From Streptomyces fagopyri (lineage in GTDB: Bacteria > Actinomycetota > Actinomycetes > Streptomycetales > Streptomycetaceae): a stretch of DNA of 64,000 nucleotides. Below, one piece after another: positions 29,364 to 38,172 of the stretch; position 1 is the first letter of the stretch; each line of letters begins with the position of its first letter. A program made the translations under genes and the position numbers. The notes under the pieces were generated by a model. That model was not told where the DNA came from and did not search any database. It saw only the letters and a program-made list of their open reading frames with translations. The DNA lies in the NCBI RefSeq assembly GCF_009498275.1, contig NZ_CP045643.1, forward strand, positions 8,060,001 to 8,124,000. The letters run 5' to 3'.

Positions 29364-29762
29364 ATGCCAAGCACCAGGAATGCCGTGGTCTCGTTGGTCG
29401 CCGTGGGAACGCTGCTGGGCGCCGCGGGCGCCGCAGCGGCGGACACCGCGTCTCCCGCGCCGTCCGGCGCGCCGACGGGCGACGGCGCGGCGGCGCTGTG
29501 CCGGCGCGCGCCGAAGATCGACCAGCGGATCGACCGGATCCTCGACCGGCTGCACGCGGACGCGTCACAGCGCGGTTCCGTCGCCCGTCTCGAACAGCGC
29601 GTCGCCAACGCCAAGTCGGCGGGGCACACGGAGATCGAGAGTTACCTCAACGACCGGCTCACCTTCCGGCGCTCCCTGATCCCGACCCTGGAGGCACGCC
29701 AGAAGGACCTGTCCCAGGTCGAGAAGTGGTGTGGCGCCAACGACAACGGGACGAAGAAGTGA
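29364..29762 (+). CDS. Small secreted protein downstream of a two-component system
   Basis: 132 residues with a signal peptide (MPSTRNAVVSLVAVGTLLGA, cleavage near AAAADT). The mature part is helical and charged with two Cys (LCRRAPKID, VEKWCGAN) that could form a disulfide. No known domain recognised. GGAGGAG stands seven bases before the ATG, 47 bases after the kinase gene. Position suggests an accessory or target of the two-component system. Confidence 0.75.
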   Translation: MPSTRNAVVSLVAVGTLLGAAGAAAADTASPAPSGAPTGDGAAALCRRAPKIDQRIDRILDRLHADASQRGSVARLEQRVANAKSAGHTEIESYLNDRLTFRRSLIPTLEARQKDLSQVEKWCGANDNGTKK

Positions 29763-29959
29763 GGGGCGCGCGCCGGCTCGCACCGGCAGGGCTGGCCGCC
29801 GTGGCCGTCCTGCTGCTGGCCGGCTGTGGCCACGGCGAGGACGCGGGCCGGCCGGCGCCCGCTTCCTCGTCCACCACGGACCTCGGCCACCTGCGGAATC
29901 TGGTCGACGGCGCCGATTCGGCGGCGAGCAAGGCGGAGTCGGACATGGACCGGGAGTGA
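29759..29959 (+). CDS. Small lipoprotein (66 aa)
   Basis: GTG start overlaps the preceding stop (GTGA). The product begins MRGARRLAPAGLAAVAVLLL and has the lipobox LAGC, then a 43-residue hydrophilic tail (LGHLRNLVDGADSAASKAE). No recognised domain. Strong overlap and clear lipobox support a real gene; probably co-translated with the secreted protein before it. Confidence 0.7.
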   Translation: MRGARRLAPAGLAAVAVLLLAGCGHGEDAGRPAPASSSTTDLGHLRNLVDGADSAASKAESDMDRE

Positions 29960-30006
29960 CCGTGGCGGACCGGGAGTGACCCTGGCGGACTGGACCGGGA
30001 GTGACC
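29947..30006. repeat. Three copies of a 15-bp repeat spanning the lipoprotein stop
   Basis: GGACCGGGAGTGACC occurs at 29947-29961, 29967-29981 and 29992-30006. The first contains the lipoprotein's last codons and stop, so the gene end has been duplicated. The remaining spacer to 30237 also holds repeated GTGTCGCGTACCG units and no gene. Confidence 0.85.
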
Positions 30007-30237
30007 GCGGCATTGCGTACGGGTGTCGCGTACCGGTGTCGCGTACCGGTGTCGTGACGCCACCCCACCGACGGGCCGGTCACCGGCGCGGCCGGGACTG
30101 GCCCGGCACCCGGCCGGAGGTCGCTGCGGTGCGTTCGGCGCGGCCTGGACCGCGCCTGCGCCCTGCCCGAGGCCGGGTCACCCGGCGCGGTCGAGACCGC
30201 CCGGCGGTCGTCCTGAGGGCATCGGTCCGTGGCCGGA

Positions 30238-31446
30238 TCAGGTCGGTGGCCCAGGGACGGACGGCGGACCGCCGGGGTGACTCCGGTGGTGTCCGTCGAG
30301 GGGGTGGGCCGTGAGATGCGGTCGGTGCGGGTGCTCGGAGGCGGTGCGTTCGACGATCAGGAGGGCGGCGTCGTCGGAGGGACGGTCGCCGACGTGGGCG
30401 AGCAGGTCGTCGTGGATGTGACGCAGCAGCGCGTCGGGTCCGGCGCCCCGGAAAGTGGCCACCCGCTCGGCGAGGGGGTAGAAGTCGCCCACCGGTGAGC
30501 GGGCCTCGATGACGCCGTCGGTGTAGAGCAGCAGGATGTCGCCCACCTCGAAGACGAACGGGTCCGTGCGGTGGCGCGCGGCGGGCGGTTCGCACAGGCC
30601 CAGCGGGGGCAGCGGGTGCCGGGCGTGCAGGACCTCGATCTTCTGGTCGTGCATGAGCAAGGGCGGCGGATGGCCGCAGTTGATCATCTCGACCTGGCTG
30701 CCGTGGTCGGGGATGTCGAGGATGAGCGCGGTGATGAAGTGCTCGCCGGGATCGTGTTCGGTATCGGCCACCTCGTCGAGGTCTCGGCACACGCTCGCCT
30801 CCAGCGCCGCCGTCAGTTCGGGCAGCGTGGCGTACCGCTGGGCGCCCTCGCGGAACGCGCCGAGTGCCACCGACGCCTCGCCGATCGAGGACATGCCCTT
30901 GCCGCGGACGTCCCCGATGACGAGCCGGGTGGACGCGTGGGCGGAGCGGGCCACCGCGAAGAGGTCGCCCCCGATCCGGGCCTCGTCCTCGGCCGCGAGA
31001 TACAGCCAGGCCACCCGAAGCGGCCCGATCCGGCGCGGCGGCGGCCGCAGCAGAACCCGCTGCGCCGTCTCGGCCACCGAGCGTGACCGGCTCAGCTCCA
31101 GTGCCCTCCGCTCCCGTAGGTGACATACGAAGACCACCAGGGCGGACAGCACGGTCAGGGCGATGATCTGCGCGATGTGGTTGGAGGTGGTCAGGCCGCC
31201 GTGCAGCACCGCGATGCACACCTGGGCGGTCACGGCGAGCGCTCCGACCAGAGCGGTCAGCCGCGGTCCGGCGAGCGAGGCGGTGAGCGCGGGAGCGATG
31301 ACCAGCAGCGGACCGAGATGGATGTCGGCCGGCGAGTGGATGTCCACCACCGTGATCACTATGATCAACGCGACGGGGATCACCACCAGTCCGCGGCCTG
31401 ACGGCTGCTCCACGAGGCGGTCCACTGACAAGCGCCGGACGCTCAC
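30238..31446 (-). CDS. Membrane PP2C-type (SpoIIE-like) Ser/Thr phosphatase
   Basis: 402 residues: about four membrane helices in the first 110 residues, a short linker, then a SpoIIE/RsbU-type phosphatase domain (RIGGDLFAVARS, VIGDVRGKGMSS, FITALILDIP, INCGHPPPLLM, LLYTDGVIEAR, DDAALLIVER). These enzymes dephosphorylate anti-anti-sigma factors in partner-switching systems; Streptomyces has dozens. No sigma or anti-sigma gene is adjacent, so its partner is unknown. Confidence 0.92.
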   Translation of the reverse strand: MSVRRLSVDRLVEQPSGRGLVVIPVALIIVITVVDIHSPADIHLGPLLVIAPALTASLAGPRLTALVGALAVTAQVCIAVLHGGLTTSNHIAQIIALTVLSALVVFVCHLRERRALELSRSRSVAETAQRVLLRPPPRRIGPLRVAWLYLAAEDEARIGGDLFAVARSAHASTRLVIGDVRGKGMSSIGEASVALGAFREGAQRYATLPELTAALEASVCRDLDEVADTEHDPGEHFITALILDIPDHGSQVEMINCGHPPPLLMHDQKIEVLHARHPLPPLGLCEPPAARHRTDPFVFEVGDILLLYTDGVIEARSPVGDFYPLAERVATFRGAGPDALLRHIHDDLLAHVGDRPSDDAALLIVERTASEHPHRPHLTAHPLDGHHRSHPGGPPSVPGPPT

Positions 31447-31559
31447 CTCCCCATTTTCCCCCGGACCCGGAGCACCTGCTCTCCGGCACCCGGCCAGGCA
31501 TCCGTCGGGAGTCCCGCCGGGACTCTCCGATTTCTAGGGATGTCCTTACAAACAAGGGT

Positions 31560-31576
31560 CATAAGTCGCCCTTATG
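31560..31576. promoter_or_regulatory. Inverted repeat CATAAG-N5-CTTATG upstream of fprA
   Basis: A 17-bp operator-like dyad in the AT-rich divergent spacer between the phosphatase and the ferredoxin reductase. Together with the palindrome 28 bases further on it suggests regulated transcription of fprA. Confidence 0.5.
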
Positions 31577-31603
31577 TGGTCATAGATCCAACCCGAGTAC
31601 TGA

Positions 31604-31619
31604 CTAAGGCATGCCTTAG
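31604..31619. promoter_or_regulatory. 16-bp palindrome CTAAGGCATGCCTTAG, partly iron-box-like
   Basis: A perfect palindrome 50 bases before the fprA start, running into TTAGCTTAGGC (31616-31626), which resembles half of the actinobacterial DtxR/IdeR (DmdR) iron box. Control of a ferredoxin reductase by iron would be sensible, but the full 19-bp consensus is not met. Confidence 0.45.
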
Positions 31620-31668
31620 CTTAGGCTTCCGGGCGAGTCACCCTGCCCCCTTCGAAGGGAATCTGATC

Positions 31669-33033
31669 ATGCCTCGCCCTCTGCGGGTAGCCATTGTCGG
31701 AGCCGGTCCCGCCGGCATCTACGCCGCCGACGCGCTGCTGAAGTCCGCAGTGGCCGTCGAGCCCGGTGTGTCCATCGACCTCTTCGAGCGGATGCCGGCC
31801 CCCTTCGGCCTGATCCGCTACGGCGTCGCACCGGACCACCCGCGGATCAAGGGCATCATCACGGCCCTGCACCAGGTGCTCGACAAGCCGCAGATACGTC
31901 TCTTCGGCAACGTCGACTACCCGGGGGACATCAACCTGGACGACCTGCGCGCCTTCTACGACGCGGTGATCTTCTCCACGGGCGCGACGGCGGACCGGGC
32001 CCTGGACATACCCGGCATTGGTCTCGACGGCTCGTACGGCGCGGCGGACTTCGTCTCCTGGTACGACGGGCACCCCGACGTGCCGCGGACCTGGCCCCTC
32101 GAAGCGGAGAAGGTCGCCGTCCTCGGTGTCGGCAACGTCGCGCTCGACGTCGCGCGCGTCCTGGCCAAGACCGCCGAGGAGCTGCTGCCGACCGAGATCC
32201 CGCCGAACGTCCACGAGGGGCTCCGGGCGAACAAGGCGCTGGAGGTCCACGTCTTCGGCCGCCGCGGCCCGGCACAGGCCAAGTTCAGCCCGATGGAGCT
32301 GCGGGAGCTGGACCACTCGCCGAACATCGAGGTCATCGTCGACCCCGAGGACATCGACTACGACGAGGGCTCGATCGCCACCCGGCGCGGCAACAAGCAG
32401 GCCGACATGGTCGCCAAGACGCTGGAGAACTGGGCCATCCGCGACGCCGGCGAACGGCCCCACAAGCTGTTCCTGCACTTCTTCGAGTCGCCGACCGAGA
32501 TCCTCGGCGAGGACGGCGAGGTCACCGGCCTGCGTACCGAGCGCACCGTCCTCGACGGCACCGGGAACGTCAAGGGCACCGGCACCTACAAGGACTGGGA
32601 CGTCACGGCCGTCTACCGTGCCGTGGGCTACCTGTCCGACAAGCTCCCCAAGCTGCCCTGGGACGTCGAGTCCGGCACGGTCCCCGACGCCGCGGGCCGG
32701 GTCATCGAGGAGACCGGCGAGCACCTGCGCTCGACGTACGTCACCGGCTGGATCCGGCGTGGGCCGGTGGGCCTGATCGGCCACACCAAGGGCGACGCCA
32801 ACGAGACCGTCGCCAGCCTGCTCGACGACCACGCGGGCGGCCGTCTGCTCACGCCCGCCGCGCCCGAACCTGAGGCCGTGGACGCGTTCCTGAAGGAGCG
32901 CGACGTCCGCTTCACGACGTGGGAGGGCTGGTACCGGCTGGACGCCGCGGAGAAGGCCCTCGGCGAACCGCAGGGCCGCGAGCGGGTCAAGCTCGTCGAA
33001 CGCGAGGACATGCTCGGCGCCAGCGGAGCCTAG
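31669..33033 (+). CDS. fprA: FprA-type ferredoxin-NADP reductase
   Basis: About 454 residues. Adrenodoxin-reductase-like flavoprotein moving electrons between NADPH and ferredoxins, for instance for cytochrome P450s. FAD-binding VAIVGAGPAGIYAADALL at the N-terminus, the diagnostic FERMPAPFGLIRYGVAPDHP, the NADP-binding GVGNVALDVARVL, and GWIRRGPVGLIGHTKGDA near the C-terminus. The start is the ATG at 31669 with GAAGGGA upstream; an in-frame ATG at 31540 would put the palindromic operator inside the gene and is rejected. Confidence 0.95.
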   Translation: MPRPLRVAIVGAGPAGIYAADALLKSAVAVEPGVSIDLFERMPAPFGLIRYGVAPDHPRIKGIITALHQVLDKPQIRLFGNVDYPGDINLDDLRAFYDAVIFSTGATADRALDIPGIGLDGSYGAADFVSWYDGHPDVPRTWPLEAEKVAVLGVGNVALDVARVLAKTAEELLPTEIPPNVHEGLRANKALEVHVFGRRGPAQAKFSPMELRELDHSPNIEVIVDPEDIDYDEGSIATRRGNKQADMVAKTLENWAIRDAGERPHKLFLHFFESPTEILGEDGEVTGLRTERTVLDGTGNVKGTGTYKDWDVTAVYRAVGYLSDKLPKLPWDVESGTVPDAAGRVIEETGEHLRSTYVTGWIRRGPVGLIGHTKGDANETVASLLDDHAGGRLLTPAAPEPEAVDAFLKERDVRFTTWEGWYRLDAAEKALGEPQGRERVKLVEREDMLGASGA

Positions 33034-33048
33034 GGACACCGCCTCCGT

Positions 33049-33094
33049 GGGAGGTGTGCGCGCCTCCCATGGTCGGGAGGCGCGCACACCTCCC
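33049..33094. terminator. 20-bp perfect hairpin, bidirectional terminator
   Basis: A 20-bp exact stem (GGGAGGTGTGCGCGCCTCCC and complement) with a 6-base loop ATGGTC, starting 15 bases after the fprA stop and facing the convergent TetR gene. It is the longest perfect hairpin noticed in the window. Confidence 0.85.
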
Positions 33095-33096
33095 GC

Positions 33097-33126
33097 GGTC
33101 GTCCGGCGCGTCCGCACCGGACGACC
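33097..33126. repeat. Second hairpin of a three-hairpin cluster
   Basis: A 10-bp exact stem (GGTCGTCCGG and complement) with a 10-base loop, two bases after the main terminator. Confidence 0.7.
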
Positions 33127-33173
33127 GTGCGGACCGCGTGGGTCCTGAGCGCTCCGGCGGGCATCGTTGTCGA

Positions 33174-33200
33174 GGGACACCGTCGATGCGGCGGTGTCCC
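33174..33200. repeat. Third hairpin of the cluster
   Basis: A 9-bp exact stem (GGGACACCG and complement) with a 9-base loop. The rest of the 378-base spacer between the convergent genes shows no coding. Confidence 0.65.
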
Positions 33201-33411
33201 GTTCGACGTACGTACGGGTGAGAGCAGGAACAAGACCGGAGGAGTACGGCCGTGCCCGGGCTGCGCGCGCACGCCCCGTGGTTCCGCCGGACGGTGACGC
33301 CGCCGCCGACCGTCACCCGCGCCGGGCTGCCGCGCCGGTGACGTGATCCCGGTGCAGGGCGCTCGACGCCCGCCCCACCCCGGCGCGGCGCTTGGGGCCC
33401 CGGAGCTCTCC

Positions 33412-34029
33412 TCAGTCCGCGTCGATGGAGGCCGGGCCGGACGCCGGTGGCCGTGGGCCCGGCGCGCCCACCCGCAGACCGTCCATCACCAGGTCCAGCA
33501 GTCGCGCGGCGCGCGGCTGCCAGTCCCCGTGCGCGTCCATCTGCCAGAGGCCGGCGATGGCGAGGACGAAGTCGTCGGGGGTGACACCCGGGCGGATGGT
33601 GCCCGCGCGCTCGTTGGCGTCGAGAAGGAGGGAGACGGCCGCGGAGACCGCGCCGTGCCCCAGCTTGGTCAGGGTGCCCCGGGTCACGGTGGACGCGCGC
33701 AAGGCCTCGGCCAGGCCCGCCTTGGCCATGGCGTACTGCGCCAGACGGTCCATCCAGTCGCGAAGGGCCCGGTCCGGGGTCCGCGTCTCCAGCAGCTGGG
33801 CCGCGGTGTCGGCGAGCTGCTGCACCTCGTAGCGGTAGACCTCCAGGACCAGCGCCTCGCGGTTGGGGAAGTTCCGGTAGAACGTGCCCTGCCCCACGCC
33901 CGCCTTCTTGGCGATCGCGCTGAGCGGGGTGTCCGAGGAGCGGGTCAGTTCCGCCAGGGCCACTTCGAGGATGCGCTCGCGGTTGCGCTGCGCGTCCGAA
34001 CGCAGCGGGGCGTCCTTCTTCTGCTGCAC
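33412..34029 (-). CDS. TetR/AcrR family transcriptional regulator
   Basis: 205 residues. HTH segment TPLSAIAKKAGVGQGTFYRN preceded by AQRNRERILEVALAEL, then an all-helical ligand domain. The GTG at 34029, with GGAAGGGGGACGA upstream, is preferred to an ATG 27 bases earlier that has no ribosome-binding site. Two palindromic sites 50-100 bases upstream are its probable operators. Divergent from the molybdenum hydroxylase operon, which it may control along with itself. Confidence 0.88.
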   Translation of the reverse strand: MQQKKDAPLRSDAQRNRERILEVALAELTRSSDTPLSAIAKKAGVGQGTFYRNFPNREALVLEVYRYEVQQLADTAAQLLETRTPDRALRDWMDRLAQYAMAKAGLAEALRASTVTRGTLTKLGHGAVSAAVSLLLDANERAGTIRPGVTPDDFVLAIAGLWQMDAHGDWQPRAARLLDLVMDGLRVGAPGPRPPASGPASIDAD

Positions 34030-34080
34030 TCGTCCCCCTTCCGGCAGGCACGGCACTCGTGGCGGAGCCCGTCCTTGCTA

Positions 34081-34098
34081 AGTGGACAGCTGTCCGCT
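34081..34098. promoter_or_regulatory. TetR operator O1 (AGTGGACAGCTGTCCGCT)
   Basis: An 18-bp near-perfect palindrome with one mismatch, 52 bases upstream of the TetR start. Sequences around TGGACAGCTGTCCA are typical operators of TetR-family repressors in Streptomyces. Confidence 0.75.
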
Positions 34099-34110
34099 AA
34101 GTTCGGAGTG

Positions 34111-34128
34111 AGTGGACAGCTGTCCACT
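34111..34128. promoter_or_regulatory. TetR operator O2 (AGTGGACAGCTGTCCACT)
   Basis: A perfect 18-bp palindrome exactly 30 bp (about three helical turns) from O1, so two dimers would lie on the same DNA face. Confidence 0.8.
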
Positions 34129-34301
34129 TAGGTTCACCATAGCGTGAGATCCGGCCACCGTGGACTGTCGGTGCGTCTCGGAACGGGCCCTGCCCCGCAC
34201 CCTGTACGGGCGACTCCCGGGCCCCATCCGCCCACCCCGACGACCGCGCAGCGCCATTCCTTCCCCCGCGACCCCCGCGACCCGGCGAAAGAAGGCTGAT
34301 C

Positions 34302-35042
34302 ATGGCCCCACCGACGTCCAGCGCCATCACCCTGCACATCAATGGCGAGAAGTACACGCTGCCCGTCGACCACCGCACCACCCTGCTCGACGCGCTGCGC
34401 GAGCACCTCGATCTGACGGGTACCAAAAAAGGCTGTGATCAGGGTCAGTGCGGCGCCTGCACGGTGCTGCTCGACGGGCGCCGGGCCGTCTCCTGTCTGC
34501 AACTCGCCGTCGCCGCCGAGGGCCGCGACATCACCACCATCGAAGGCGTGGCGGACGGGGATCGGCTGCACCCGGTGCAGCAGGCGTTCCTCGACCTCGA
34601 CGGCTACCAGTGCGGCTACTGCACACCGGGCCAGATCTGCTCGGCCCTCGGTGTGATCGAGGAGCACGCGGCGGGCTGGCCGAGCGCCGTGACCGCCGAC
34701 GTGCGGCCCGAAGCGGGCGTTCCGCCGCTCGGTGCGGAGGAGATCCGTGAGCGGATGAGCGGCAACCTGTGCCGCTGCGGCGCCTACGTGTCCATCGTGC
34801 GGGCAGTCGCCCGGGCGGCAGAGGACGGGGCGGTCCGTGCGGGGCGAGTCCGTACGGGGGAAGTCCGTACGCGGGAAGCCCGTGCCGTGCGTTCGGACGT
34901 CATGGACTCCGACGTCATCGCCTCCGACGTCATCGCCTCCGGCGGCGCGGAATCCGGCGCCGCGCAATCCGTTGCCGTGGAGACGCAAGTGGCCGAGGTG
35001 CCCGATATGAACGGAACGGATGCCAAGGAGGCCGCGGCATGA
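34302..35042 (+). CDS. Molybdenum hydroxylase [2Fe-2S] subunit (YagT-like)
   Basis: 246 residues. Small iron-sulfur subunit of a xanthine-dehydrogenase-family enzyme; passes electrons from Mo to FAD. Plant-type cluster motif [17 protein letters not shown] with a later Cys, and the second cluster by [12 protein letters not shown] and NLCRCGAY. The last 70 residues are an atypical tail made of small repeats ([24 protein letters not shown]), absent from usual homologues of about 170-200 residues. ATG 34302; overlaps the next gene by ATGA. Confidence 0.93.
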   Translation: MAPPTSSAITLHINGEKYTLPVDHRTTLLDALREHLDLTGTKKGCDQGQCGACTVLLDGRRAVSCLQLAVAAEGRDITTIEGVADGDRLHPVQQAFLDLDGYQCGYCTPGQICSALGVIEEHAAGWPSAVTADVRPEAGVPPLGAEEIRERMSGNLCRCGAYVSIVRAVARAAEDGAVRAGRVRTGEVRTREARAVRSDVMDSDVIASDVIASGGAESGAAQSVAVETQVAEVPDMNGTDAKEAAA

Positions 35043-36031
35043 GGGAGTTCGGTTATGAACGCGCCTTCGACGTGGCCGGCGCGGTCGCCCTGCTGGGCGC
35101 CGACCCCGAGGCGCGATGTCTCGGCGGCGGCACCAACCTCGTCGACCTGATGAAGAGCGGGGTGGAGCGGCCCGCACGCCTTGTCGACGTGCGCGAACTG
35201 CCCCTGGACCAGATCGAGTTCAATCAGGGTGGCGGGCTGCGCATCGGCGCGACCGTCACCAACAGCGACCTTGCCGCACATCCTGAAGTGCGGCGCCGCT
35301 ACCCGGCGTTGGCACAGGCGGTCCTGGCCGGTGCCTCGGGGCAACTGCGCAACATGGCCACGGTCGGCGGGAATCTGCTCCAGCGCACCCGCTGCGGCTA
35401 CTTCACCGACCTCGCGAAACCCTGCAACAAGCGTGCCCCCGGCAGTGGTTGCCCCGCCGTCGAGGGCGAACACCACAACCACGCCATCCTCGGCGCCTCC
35501 GCGCACTGCGTCGCCACGCACCCCTCCGACATGGCGGTGGCCCTCACGGCTTTCGACGCCGTCGTCACGTACGAAACGCTCGACGGGCCGGGCGAGTTGC
35601 CGCTCGCGGAGTTCTATCTCTCCGTCGGTGACACTCCGCACCGGGAGACCGCCCTGCCGTCCGGCGCGCTGATCACCGGCGTGACCGTGCCCGCGGACCC
35701 GGTCGCCGCCCGCTCCCGCTACCGTAAGGTGCGCGAACGCGCCTCGTACGCCTTCGCGATCGGCTCGATCGCCGCCGCGCTCGATGTCCGCGGCGGTGTC
35801 GTGCGCGAGGTGCGCCTCGCCTTCGGGGCGGTGGCGTCCCGGCCGTGGCGTGCCCGGGAGGCCGAGCGGGCGCTGCTGGGGGGACCCGCGGACGCCGAGG
35901 CCTTCGCCGCAGCGGCGGACGCCGAGCTGGCGGCGGCCGACCCGCTGCCCCACAACGGCTACAAGGTGCCCCTCACGCGCAACCTCGTCGTGGCGACGCT
36001 GACCGAACTCACCGAGGAGGCCGCCCGATGA
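35039..36031 (+). CDS. Molybdenum hydroxylase FAD-binding subunit (YagS-like)
   Basis: 330 residues. FAD-binding loops LGGGTNLVDLMKSG and GQLRNMATVGGNLLQRTRC, then four Cys spread over the next 30 residues (RCGYFT, PCNK, GSGCPA), the insertion that carries a [4Fe-4S] cluster in the aldehyde oxidoreductase PaoB/YagS. Starts at an ATGA overlap with the 2Fe-2S gene and ends at an ATGA overlap with the catalytic subunit gene. Confidence 0.94.
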   Translation: MREFGYERAFDVAGAVALLGADPEARCLGGGTNLVDLMKSGVERPARLVDVRELPLDQIEFNQGGGLRIGATVTNSDLAAHPEVRRRYPALAQAVLAGASGQLRNMATVGGNLLQRTRCGYFTDLAKPCNKRAPGSGCPAVEGEHHNHAILGASAHCVATHPSDMAVALTAFDAVVTYETLDGPGELPLAEFYLSVGDTPHRETALPSGALITGVTVPADPVAARSRYRKVRERASYAFAIGSIAAALDVRGGVVREVRLAFGAVASRPWRAREAERALLGGPADAEAFAAAADAELAAADPLPHNGYKVPLTRNLVVATLTELTEEAAR

Positions 36032-38172
36032 CCACCACGACCACCCCGACCGCGACCGGCACTGCGGCCGAGGCCGTCGGTACCGCGCACACCCGGGTGG
36101 AGGGCGTGGCCAAGGTGACCGGAGCGGCGCGCTACGCGGGAGAGGTACCCCATCCCGGACTCGCCCACGGCTGGCTGGTGCTGTCCACCGTGGCCCGGGG
36201 CCGAATCCGTGCCGTACGGTCCGAGCCGGTCCTCGCGATGCCGGGTGTCCTCGCCGTCCTGCACCACGAGAACGCCCCGCGTCTCAACGCCGGTTACACG
36301 AACGCCTTCGGCGTGCCCGACCCGATCGTCCAGGTCTTCCAGCGGGACCGGGTGCCCTACTCCGGCTGGCCGGTGGCCCTCGTCGTCGCCGAGACACCCG
36401 AGCAGGCGAGGGAGGCCGCCGAGGCGCTCGTCGTCGAGTACGACGAGGAGCCGCACGACGTCGAGTTCGCCGCCGGGCTTCCCGGTGTGTACACGGCGGA
36501 GAGCGCCCCCGCCGGGACGAAGGGCGACCTGGAGGCCGAACTCGCCGCGTCCGCCGTCGTCGTGGACGCCGAGTACAGCACCCCGGAGGAGCATCACAGC
36601 CCCATGGAGCCGCACGCGGCGCTCGCGCGCTGGGACGGCGGCCGGCTGGAGGTGATCGACTCCAACCAGGGCAGCAGGTTCGTGGCGGACGAACTGGCCA
36701 AGCTGTTCTCGCTCGACCCCGAGTCGGTCCGGGTCCGGTCCGAGCACGTGGGAGGCGGCTTCGGTTCCAAAGGGACCCGCCCGCACTCCGTGGCGGCCGC
36801 GATGGCCGCGACCGTGCTGCACCGCCCGGTGCGGGTCGTCATGACCCGGCGTCAGATGTTCTCCCTCGTCGGCTACCGCAGCCCCACGGCGCAGCGGGTC
36901 AGGCTCGGCGCCGACACGGACGGACGGCTGCGCGCGGTCGAGCACCGCGCCGAGAGCCTGACCTCGACCGTCCACGAGTTCGTCGAGCGCAGCGCCGAGT
37001 ACGGGCGGGCGATGTACGGCTCCGACGCGCACCACTCCGTCAGCCGCGTCGTACGGCTCGACGTGCCGACGCCGAGCTGGATGCGGGCCCCGGGAGAGGC
37101 GCCGGGATCCTTCGCGCTGGAGTCCGCGGTCGACGAACTCGCCGAGAAGTGCGGCCTCGACCCGATCGAGCTGCGTCTGCGCAACGAGCCGGACGTGGGC
37201 CCCGTCTCCGGACTGCCCTTCAGCAGCCGCAATCTGGCCGGGTGCTTCGAGGAGGGGGCCCGCAGGTTCGGCTGGGCGGACCGCGACCCGAGCCCGGGAG
37301 TCCGCCGCGAAGGACGCTGGCTGCTCGGCACCGGCACCGCCGCGGCCACCTTCCCCATGCTGTCCGCCCCGTCCACGGCGGCCGTGACCGCGGAGCCCGA
37401 CGGGACCTTCACGGTACGGATCACCGCCTCGGACATCGGGACCGGGGCGCGGACCGCGCTCACCCTGATCGCCGCGGACGCGCTGGAGACCGCGCCGGAG
37501 CGCATCCGGATGCGGATCGCGGACAGCGACTTCGGCCCGGCGATGATCGCCGGCGGATCGATGGGCACCCGTTCCTGGGCCTGGGCGATCCGGGTCGCGG
37601 CGGCCGGGCTGCGCGAACGGCTGGTCCTGGGCGGCGGTATCCCACCGGAGGGGATCACGGCACGCTCGGACACCTCCCGGGCCGTCGGCGCGCTGCCGCC
37701 GATGGAACGCCACACCTTCGGGGCGCAGTTCGCCGAGGTCGCCGTGGACGTCACCAGCGGGGAGGTGCGGGTACGGCGGATGCTGGGCATCTTCGCCGCC
37801 GGCCGCATCGTCAACCCGCTCACCGCGCGCGGGCAGTTCGTCGGCGGAATGGTCTGGGGCCTGTCCATGGCGCTGCACGAGGAGGCGGTCCGGGACCGGG
37901 CCACGGGCGGCCACGTCGGTGCCGACCTGGCCGGTTACCACTTCGCCGCGCACGCCGACGTACCGCAGATCGAGGCGGACTGGGTGGACGACCCGGACCC
38001 GGACGACCCGGTGGGTATCAAGGGCATCGGCGAGATCGGGGTCGTCGGGGCCGCGGCGGCGATCGCCAACGCGGTCTGGCACGCGACCGGCGTACGCCAC
38101 CGGCACCTGCCGATCCGGCCCGACCGGGTCCTGCTCGCGGGGGCCGCGGCGGCAGGGGACGCCGGTGCTTGA
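36028..38172 (+). CDS. Molybdenum hydroxylase catalytic subunit (YagR-like aldehyde/xanthine dehydrogenase)
   Basis: 714 residues. Binds the molybdenum cofactor; hydroxylates aldehydes or N-heterocycles. Motifs: RVEGVAKVTGAARYAGE at the N-terminus, the EHVGGGFGSKG loop, WMRAPGEAPGSFALESAVD, the MGTRSWAW stretch and the active-site Glu in VGIKGIGEIGVVGAAAA near the C-terminus. With the [4Fe-4S]-type FAD subunit this is most like the periplasmic PaoABC aldehyde oxidoreductase, but no Tat signal is seen on the 2Fe-2S subunit, so a cytosolic location is likelier. ATGA overlap with the upstream gene. Confidence 0.94.
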   Translation: MTTTTTPTATGTAAEAVGTAHTRVEGVAKVTGAARYAGEVPHPGLAHGWLVLSTVARGRIRAVRSEPVLAMPGVLAVLHHENAPRLNAGYTNAFGVPDPIVQVFQRDRVPYSGWPVALVVAETPEQAREAAEALVVEYDEEPHDVEFAAGLPGVYTAESAPAGTKGDLEAELAASAVVVDAEYSTPEEHHSPMEPHAALARWDGGRLEVIDSNQGSRFVADELAKLFSLDPESVRVRSEHVGGGFGSKGTRPHSVAAAMAATVLHRPVRVVMTRRQMFSLVGYRSPTAQRVRLGADTDGRLRAVEHRAESLTSTVHEFVERSAEYGRAMYGSDAHHSVSRVVRLDVPTPSWMRAPGEAPGSFALESAVDELAEKCGLDPIELRLRNEPDVGPVSGLPFSSRNLAGCFEEGARRFGWADRDPSPGVRREGRWLLGTGTAAATFPMLSAPSTAAVTAEPDGTFTVRITASDIGTGARTALTLIAADALETAPERIRMRIADSDFGPAMIAGGSMGTRSWAWAIRVAAAGLRERLVLGGGIPPEGITARSDTSRAVGALPPMERHTFGAQFAEVAVDVTSGEVRVRRMLGIFAAGRIVNPLTARGQFVGGMVWGLSMALHEEAVRDRATGGHVGADLAGYHFAAHADVPQIEADWVDDPDPDDPVGIKGIGEIGVVGAAAAIANAVWHATGVRHRHLPIRPDRVLLAGAAAAGDAGA

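Noticed and set aside
31540..31668. 43-residue N-terminal extension of FprA
   Set aside because: It would run through the palindromic operators, and homologues begin at MPRPLRVAIVG.
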